Program-made: the position numbers and the translations under genes
Notes under the pieces: model-generated
Database searches by the model: none
Told to the model about the DNA's origin: nothing
The model's input: only the letters and a program-made list of their open reading frames with translations
NCBI GenBank assembly: GCA_045659745.1
Contig: JAZRCL010000034.1
Location: 1 to 10,306 of the forward strand
From: SVTX01 sp045659745
GTDB lineage: Bacteria > Bacillota > Clostridia > Oscillospirales > CAG-272
Direction: 5' to 3'
DNA: 10,306 bases
Part shown: positions 6,075-10,306 of the stretch, one piece after another
Layout of the letters: each line of letters starts with the position of its first letter
How positions within the stretch are numbered: position 1 is the stretch's first letter

Positions 6075-7766
6075 ATGATACTTAACGGCTCTGAAATTTT
6101 AGTTAAGGTTTTGCAGGAGCAGGGTGTTGACACTGTGTTCGGTTATCCGGGCGGATGTGTGTTGAATATATACGATGCTCTTTATAAGAACAGTGATAAA
6201 ATACGTCATATAATGACTGCGCACGAGCAGGGCGCAGCGCACGCGGCTGATGGCTATGCGAGAGCGACGGGCAAGACGGGCGTATGTATTGCGACCAGCG
6301 GCCCCGGTGCAACGAATCTCGTCACGGGTCTTGCAACGGCTTATATGGACAGCGTTCCTATGGTTGCTATTACGGGCAATGTACCTACGTCTCTTATAGG
6401 ACGAGACAGCTTCCAGGAGGTCTATATAACGGGTATCACAATGCCCATAACAAAGCACAATTTCTTTGTAAATGACGTGAACCAGCTTGCTGACACGCTT
6501 CGCCGCGCGTTTGAAATAGCTCACACAGGCAGATTTGGTCCCGTTCTTGTGGATATAACCAAGGACGTGACGGCGGCTCTTTGCGAGTATAATGCTCCCG
6601 AGACTACGGTAAAGCCGCAAAAGGCACCTGTTTATAGCAACCTTGATGAAATTGCACAGGTAATAAACTCGGCAAAGAGACCTTTCGTTTATTGCGGTGG
6701 AGGTATAAGACTCTCGGGCGCTGAGGCGGAGACTCAGGAGTTCATATCCAAGGCAGACATACCCGCGTCTTATACGCTTATGGCAGCGGGAGTGCTCGGC
6801 TACGGCGACAGAAACAATCTCGGACTTCTCGGAATGCACGGTATGTATTCTGGAAACAAGGCGATTCACGAGGCGGACGTTGTCATAGCTCTCGGCACGA
6901 GATTCTCGGACAGAGTCGCGCTTACGGGAAGAAATTTCTGCAAGAATGCAACTGTTATTCATATTGATATAGCAAAATCAGAAATCGGCAAGAACGTGCC
7001 CTGTGAATACTCTGTAAACGGTGATATAAAGGACGTTCTTTGCAAGCTCAATCAGCTTATCACAGAGCAAACGAGAGAGGATTGGCATGCTCAGATCGAC
7101 GAGTGGAGAGCGCGCGACCACAAGCCCGTGGACGTTGACGAAAACAAGAAAGAGCTCAAGCCCCACCAGATAATCCGCGAGACCTGCAAAATGGCAGGCG
7201 AGGACGCTATCTATGTCACGGACGTGGGTCAGCATCAGATGTGGGCGGCGCAGTATATATCCCATGTAAGACCTAATAGCTTCCTTACAAGCGGCGGACT
7301 TGGCACAATGGGATACGGATACGGCGCGGCGATAGGCGCGTGCGTTGGCACTGAGGGTGATCGCCCCGTAATTCACTTTACGGGCGACGGAAGCTTCCAC
7401 ATGAACATGAACGAGGCCTGCACCGCGGTAAGCTACAATGTTCCCGTAATCACGGTCATAATGAATAATCAGGTACTCGGAATGGTTCACCAGTGGCAGC
7501 AGTTCTTCTACGGGAAAAGATTTTCGTCCAGCGAGCCCGAAAGAGTTACTAATTATAAGACCGTTGCCGAAGGCTTTGGTGCTATTGGTTATCATTGCGA
7601 AACTCTTGCCGAATACAAGGCGGCGTTGATAGAGGCGCTTAAGGCAAACAGACCTGTCTGGATTGAGTGCGTTATCGACCGCTTTGAAAACGTGTATCCT
7701 ATGATCCCCGGCGGTAAGACTGTTGAGGATACTATAACAAATTATACCGAGGAGGCAGACAAGTGA
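6075..7766 (+). CDS. ilvB: Acetolactate synthase, large catalytic subunit
   Basis: This is the thiamine diphosphate enzyme that condenses two pyruvates to acetolactate, or pyruvate and 2-oxobutyrate to acetohydroxybutyrate, the first common step of valine/leucine and isoleucine synthesis. From this start it has 563 residues, normal for the family. The N-terminal PYR domain contains FGYPGG (22-27), HEQGAAHAADGYA with catalytic Glu51, and SGPGATN (75-81). The central FAD-type domain follows from about 190, and the C-terminal domain has the ThDP motif from GDGS (438-440) to NN (464-466). The ATG at 6075 has GAGGAG at 6062-6067. An in-frame ATG at 6018 would add 19 residues but lies inside the terminator stem. 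The gene is controlled by the T-box leader and overlaps ilvN, consistent with translational coupling. The partner subunit next door marks it as the biosynthetic enzyme rather than the catabolic form. Confidence 0.97.
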   Translation: MILNGSEILVKVLQEQGVDTVFGYPGGCVLNIYDALYKNSDKIRHIMTAHEQGAAHAADGYARATGKTGVCIATSGPGATNLVTGLATAYMDSVPMVAITGNVPTSLIGRDSFQEVYITGITMPITKHNFFVNDVNQLADTLRRAFEIAHTGRFGPVLVDITKDVTAALCEYNAPETTVKPQKAPVYSNLDEIAQVINSAKRPFVYCGGGIRLSGAEAETQEFISKADIPASYTLMAAGVLGYGDRNNLGLLGMHGMYSGNKAIHEADVVIALGTRFSDRVALTGRNFCKNATVIHIDIAKSEIGKNVPCEYSVNGDIKDVLCKLNQLITEQTREDWHAQIDEWRARDHKPVDVDENKKELKPHQIIRETCKMAGEDAIYVTDVGQHQMWAAQYISHVRPNSFLTSGGLGTMGYGYGAAIGACVGTEGDRPVIHFTGDGSFHMNMNEACTAVSYNVPVITVIMNNQVLGMVHQWQQFFYGKRFSSSEPERVTNYKTVAEGFGAIGYHCETLAEYKAALIEALKANRPVWIECVIDRFENVYPMIPGGKTVEDTITNYTEEADK

Positions 7767-8269
7767 TGAACGAAAAGCAATATCTGATACTTTTGGTTGA
7801 GAACAACGCGGGCGTACTGACTCGAATCTCATCGCTTTTCTGTCAGCGCGGATTTAATATTGATACGTTGACTGTGGCATCCACGGATGATCCTAATATC
7901 TCCCGTATAACCGTTTCGTTCTACGGCGATGAGGCTACTTATGAACAGCTCATGAGCCAGACAGAAAAGCTCATTGAGACGAAAAAGGTCATATCCGTAC
8001 GCCCCGAAAGAGCGGTGCTTCGCGAGCTCCTGCTCGTCAAGATACAGACGGATGCGGACAATGTCGATGACGTCGTAAGAACTGCGGCACATCACCATTT
8101 CAGGATAGTTGACTCCTACAAGGGCTGTATGGTCCTTGAGACCTCGGGCTCGCCCGAAAAGATAGAGAGAATGCTCTCGCTGCTTGAGCCCTTCCATATT
8201 CTTGAAATGTGTCGCACAGGCGCGACCGCGCTTGAAAAAGGCAAGGTCGATTACAGTATTGATGACTGA
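7766..8269 (+). CDS. ilvN: Acetolactate synthase, small regulatory subunit
   Basis: This subunit of about 167 residues binds the IlvB catalytic subunit, raises its activity and carries valine feedback inhibition. The N-terminal ACT domain is clear: LILLVENNAGVLTRISSLF followed by RGFNIDTLTVA, ending near residue 77. The conserved C-terminal domain begins around RELLLVKIQTD and includes HHHFRIVDSYKG and LEMCRTGATALEKG. Length and layout are normal for IlvN/IlvH. The start is ambiguous: ATG at 7766 (TGATG overlap with the ilvB stop, AGGAGG at 7750-7755 ten bases upstream) or GTG at 7763, three bases earlier and seven from the same AGGAGG. The proteins differ by one residue. The overlap supports coupled translation and balanced subunits. 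Confidence 0.95.
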   Translation: MNEKQYLILLVENNAGVLTRISSLFCQRGFNIDTLTVASTDDPNISRITVSFYGDEATYEQLMSQTEKLIETKKVISVRPERAVLRELLLVKIQTDADNVDDVVRTAAHHHFRIVDSYKGCMVLETSGSPEKIERMLSLLEPFHILEMCRTGATALEKGKVDYSIDD

Positions 8270-8317
8270 AAAGCATACAAAACTAATTTTATATAACCCC
8301 CAAAGGAGATTAAGAAA

Positions 8318-9376
8318 ATGATTAAGAAGTATTATGACACAGATTGCAATCTTTCCATTCTTGACGGAAAGACGGTAGCCGTTATTGGCTTTGGTTCACA
8401 GGGACACGCTCACTCTGAAAACCTCGCAGAGTCTGGCGTTAACGTTATCGTGGGTCTCAGAGCAAACTCCGCTCACTATCCCAAGGCTGCTGCATTCGCA
8501 GAAACGCACCCCAACTTCAAGGTTATGGAGGTCGAGGACGCGGCAAAGGCGGCTGACGTAGTAATGATGCTTGTTCCCGATGAGCTTGCAGCTGACATTT
8601 ATAACACACAGGTTGCTCCTTATATGAAGGAGGGCGACGTTCTTTGCTTTGCTCACGGATTTAATATTCACTTTAACCTCATTCAGCCCGCAAAGGATAT
8701 CGACGTTATTATGATCGCGCCCAAGGGTCCCGGTCACACGGTTAGAACACAGTACCTTGAGGGCAAGGGAGTTCCTTCTCTTATTGCTGTATATCAGGAT
8801 TACTCCGGCCGAGCAAAGGATATCGCTCTTGCATATGCTTCGGGTATCGGCGCAGGACGCGCAGGCATTCTTGAAACAAGCTTCCGTGAGGAGACAGAGA
8901 CTGACCTCTTCGGTGAGCAGGCGGTTCTTTGCGGCGGCGTGACCGAGCTTATGAAGGCAGGATTTGATACTCTTGTTGAGGCAGGCTACGAGCCCGAAAT
9001 GGCTTACTTTGAGTGTATCCACGAGATGAAGCTTATCGTTGACCTTATCAACCAGGGAGGCTTTGCAAAGATGAGATATTCTATCTCCAATACCGCAGAG
9101 TACGGTGACTACCGCACAGGCAAGAGACTTATCACCGAGGAGACTCGCAAGGAGATGAAGAAGGTTCTTGAGGAGATCCAGAACGGTACGTTTGCATCCG
9201 AGTTCATGCAGGAGTTCTTGAAACGACCTTCCGTACCGAGACCGAGACTGACCTTTTCGGTGAACAGGCAGTTCTCTGCGGCGGCGTTTGCGCGCTTATG
9301 CAGGCAGGCTACGAGACTCTCGTTGAGGCAGGCTACGATCCGAGAAACGCTTATTTCGAGTGTATCCACGAGATGA
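8318..9376 (+). CDS. ilvC: Ketol-acid reductoisomerase, class I-type, with aberrant out-of-frame C-terminus
   Basis: KARI isomerises and reduces acetolactate or acetohydroxybutyrate with NAD(P)H and Mg2+, the second step of the pathway. The start has AAAGGAG at 8302-8308. The Rossmann domain shows VIGFGSQGHAH (22-32) and FAHGFNIHF with H113. The knotted domain has TETDLFGEQ (D196, E200), CIHEMKLIVD (E236) and RYSISNTAEYGDY (253-265), so the expected metal and substrate residues are present. Class I enzymes have about 330-340 residues. Here true homology stops at about residue 300 (FASEFMQEF) and the usual last 35 or so residues are missing. They are replaced by an Arg/Ser-rich tail of 52 residues, which is a wrong-frame reading of a second copy of the C-terminal domain. 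The frame is lost at about 9215. Whether this protein folds and works is uncertain; an assembly error is possible. Confidence 0.9.
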   Translation: MIKKYYDTDCNLSILDGKTVAVIGFGSQGHAHSENLAESGVNVIVGLRANSAHYPKAAAFAETHPNFKVMEVEDAAKAADVVMMLVPDELAADIYNTQVAPYMKEGDVLCFAHGFNIHFNLIQPAKDIDVIMIAPKGPGHTVRTQYLEGKGVPSLIAVYQDYSGRAKDIALAYASGIGAGRAGILETSFREETETDLFGEQAVLCGGVTELMKAGFDTLVEAGYEPEMAYFECIHEMKLIVDLINQGGFAKMRYSISNTAEYGDYRTGKRLITEETRKEMKKVLEEIQNGTFASEFMQEFLKRPSVPRPRLTFSVNRQFSAAAFARLCRQATRLSLRQATIRETLISSVSTR

Positions 9377-9561
9377 AGCTTATCGTTGACCTTATTTACC
9401 AGAGCGGCTTTGCGGGAATGAGATATTCGATCTCGAACACCGCAGAGTACGGCGACTATATCACAGGTCCTAAGATCATCACCGAGGAGACCAAGAAGAC
9501 TATGAAGAAGATCCTCAGCGATATTCAGGACGGAACATTTGCAAAGGACTTCCTTCTCGAT
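8868..9561 (+). repeat. Diverged tandem duplication of the ilvC knotted-domain coding region
   Basis: Copy 1 (8868-9214) and copy 2 (9215-9561) align without gaps at an offset of 347 bp. Both begin with TTCTTGAAAC. The encoded proteins agree at about 86 of 111 positions by hand count. Many DNA differences are at third codon positions, so both copies evolved under protein-level selection before they were joined. Because 347 is not a multiple of three, copy 2 is one frame off from copy 1. Confidence 0.9.
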
Positions 9562-9696
9562 ATGTCGGATGCAGGCTCTCAGGTTCACTTCAACGCTATG
9601 CGTAAGATAGCTTCCGAGCATCCTTCTGAGATCGTCGGCGAGGACATCCGTAAGCTGTATAGCTGGGCAGACGAGGAGAAATTCATCAATAACTGA
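9298..9696 (+). CDS. Second C-terminal (knotted) domain fragment of ketol-acid reductoisomerase
   Basis: This frame encodes a KARI C-terminal region with no Rossmann domain. Homology in this frame begins upstream of the first ATG, at 9217 (LETTFRTETETDLFGEQ), and the frame is open from 9172, so 9298 is only the first ATG and not a natural start. It keeps the metal-binding acids (TETDLFGEQ, CIHEMKLIVD), RYSISNTAEYGDY, and a complete native tail ending in VGEDIRKLYSWADEEKFINN. A later ATG at 9373 overlaps the upstream stop as ATGA. No ribosome binding site is visible for either. Joined by a -1 shift near 9215, the two parts would give about 459 residues with two knotted domains, comparable in layout to class II KARI. 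As it stands it is best seen as a gene fragment, or the real 3' end of ilvC if the sequence is misassembled. Confidence 0.7.
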   Translation: MQAGYETLVEAGYDPRNAYFECIHEMKLIVDLIYQSGFAGMRYSISNTAEYGDYITGPKIITEETKKTMKKILSDIQDGTFAKDFLLDMSDAGSQVHFNAMRKIASEHPSEIVGEDIRKLYSWADEEKFINN

Positions 9697-9705
9697 TTAA
9701 GAAGC

Positions 9706-9731
9706 GGGGGACGTTGATAAATGCGTCCCCT
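9706..9731 (+). terminator. Possible hairpin (weak terminator) after ilvC
   Basis: GGGGACG (9707-9713) and CGTCCCC (9724-9730) form a 7-bp stem with a 10-nt loop, extendable by one G-T pair. The following sequence is only loosely T-rich, without a clean T-run, so termination is doubtful. It may instead stabilise the upstream mRNA. Confidence 0.4.
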
Positions 9732-9752
9732 GTCTTAAAATCTATTTTTAGT

Positions 9753-9850
9753 AAAGTTTTTGAAAGAGCGCGAGAAAACTTTTTTCAAAAAGTTGTCTCG
9801 CAGAAAGTTTTTGAAAGGGATGGAAAACTTTTCTCAAAAGTTTTCCGAGA
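9753..9850 (+). repeat. Two tandem hairpin repeats in the ilvC-ilvD gap
   Basis: The 14-mer AAAGTTTTTGAAAG occurs exactly at 9753-9766 and 9804-9817, 51 bp apart, and each copy is followed by a hairpin. Hairpin A (9770-9801) pairs 15 positions with one mismatch. Hairpin B (9822-9846) has a perfect 11-bp stem, GGAAAACTTTT with AAAAGTTTTCC, and a 3-nt loop. Neither is followed by a T-run. I recall similar GTTTTTGAAAG plus AACTTTTTTCAAAAAAGTT units between genes in Clostridia, so this is probably a dispersed palindromic repeat. It ends five bases before the ilvD ATG. Confidence 0.75.
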
Positions 9851-9855
9851 AAAAA

Positions 9856-10306
9856 ATGGAGAATATCGTAAAAGGTACGGGGAATGCTCCGCACAGATCT
9901 CTTTACCACGCGCTCGGACTGACTGCCGAGGAGCTTGACAGGCCGATGGTCGGCATCGTCAGCTCGTATAACGAGATCGTTCCCGGACATATGAACCTTG
10001 ATAAAATAGTTGAAGCGGTCAGGCTTGGCGTGGCGATGGCGGGCGGAACTCCTATCGTTTTCCCCGCGATTGCAGTATGCGACGGAATTGCTATGGGACA
10101 CGAGGGTATGAAATATTCGCTCGTGACGCGCGATCTTATTGCCGATTCGACCGAGGCTATGGCAAAAGCGCACGGCTTTGACGCGCTCGTTATGGTGCCG
10201 AACTGCGACAAGAACGTTCCCGGACTGCTTATGGCGGCGGCGAGACTTAATATCCCGACCGTTTTCGTAAGCGGAGGCCCGATGCTCGCGGGACGCGTCG
10301 GCGGAA
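9856..10306 (+). CDS. ilvD: Dihydroxy-acid dehydratase (3' partial)
   Basis: IlvD dehydrates dihydroxyisovalerate and dihydroxymethylvalerate to the oxo acids, the third step of valine and isoleucine synthesis. Only the first 150 residues are in the window. They match the family: GTGNAPHRSL (7-16), VSSYNEIVPGHMNLDKI (35-51), AVCDGIAMGHEGMKYS with C75, and PNCDKNVPGLLMAAARL with C117, the signature Cys. The PGH at 43-45 stands where the [2Fe-2S] enzymes have PCN, so this resembles the E. coli-type [4Fe-4S], oxygen-labile enzyme and suits an anaerobe. The ATG at 9856 gives the usual short N-terminus but has only a weak GAGA upstream. An in-frame ATG at 9820 would add 12 residues encoded by the hairpin repeat. 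It is the fourth gene of the ilv operon, 159 bp after ilvC. Confidence 0.95.
   Translation, partial: MENIVKGTGNAPHRSLYHALGLTAEELDRPMVGIVSSYNEIVPGHMNLDKIVEAVRLGVAMAGGTPIVFPAIAVCDGIAMGHEGMKYSLVTRDLIADSTEAMAKAHGFDALVMVPNCDKNVPGLLMAAARLNIPTVFVSGGPMLAGRVGG

Noticed and set aside
8757..8942. Small plus-strand frame within ilvC
   Set aside because: It is the wrong-frame reading of copy 1 and resembles the aberrant ilvC tail only because that tail is the same wrong-frame reading of copy 2.
9200..9230. Programmed -1 frameshift site joining the two ilvC parts
   Set aside because: No X-XXY-YYZ slippery heptamer in the right frame and no clear stimulatory structure were seen; recombination or misassembly explains the join better.
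6099..9621. Several long minus-strand open frames opposite ilvB, ilvN and ilvC (for example 6099-6962, 6978-7832, 8396-9022, 9109-9621)
   Set aside because: They lie wholly opposite clear ilv genes; their Ser/Arg/Leu/Val-rich composition is that of antisense shadows.

Overview
The window looks like a chromosomal segment of an anaerobic, gut-type member of the Clostridia (Bacillota), possibly Oscillospiraceae-like. The grounds are a T-box riboswitch in front of a branched-chain amino acid operon, AGGAG-type ribosome binding sites, a surface-type protein with Cys-pair modules common in gut Clostridia, and a dihydroxy-acid dehydratase whose N-terminus looks like the oxygen-labile [4Fe-4S] type. 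No species can be named from the sequence alone.

Layout. (1) 2-2122, plus strand: the 3' part of a large, probably exported protein, truncated by the window edge. (2) 2140-2185: a strong bidirectional terminator shared with the convergent gene. (3) 2159-5490, minus strand, read right to left: a sugar isomerase/epimerase-like TIM barrel, then a Gfo/Idh/MocA oxidoreductase 15 bp downstream, a terminator, and an MFS transporter. Together these look like a small unit for uptake and conversion of a sugar, cyclitol or similar polyol; the substrate cannot be read from the sequence. (4) 5491-6074: a divergent control region. It holds a promoter for the minus-strand operon overlapped by repeated TTGTCTT boxes, a perfect-consensus extended -10 promoter in the other direction, and a complete T-box leader with intrinsic terminator. 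(5) 6075 to the window end, plus strand: ilvB, ilvN, ilvC and the start of ilvD, the common pathway to isoleucine and valine (and the leucine precursor).

How the genes work together. IlvB/IlvN condense pyruvate with pyruvate or 2-oxobutyrate, IlvC isomerises and reduces the product, and IlvD dehydrates it. The T-box leader should let transcription through only when the cognate tRNA (best reading: isoleucine, ATC specifier) is uncharged.

The most unusual feature is in ilvC. A class I-type ketol-acid reductoisomerase runs normally to about residue 300 and is then joined, out of frame, to a second, diverged copy (about 77% identical protein) of the C-terminal knotted domain. The offset is 347 bp, so frame is lost. 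This resembles the domain layout of class II KARIs, but with a broken frame. It may be a fusion of two ilvC genes, a decaying gene or an assembly chimera. The ilvC-ilvD gap also holds two tandem hairpin repeats running almost to the ilvD start. I see no CRISPR array, transposase, tRNA or rRNA gene, and no clearly new multi-gene system.
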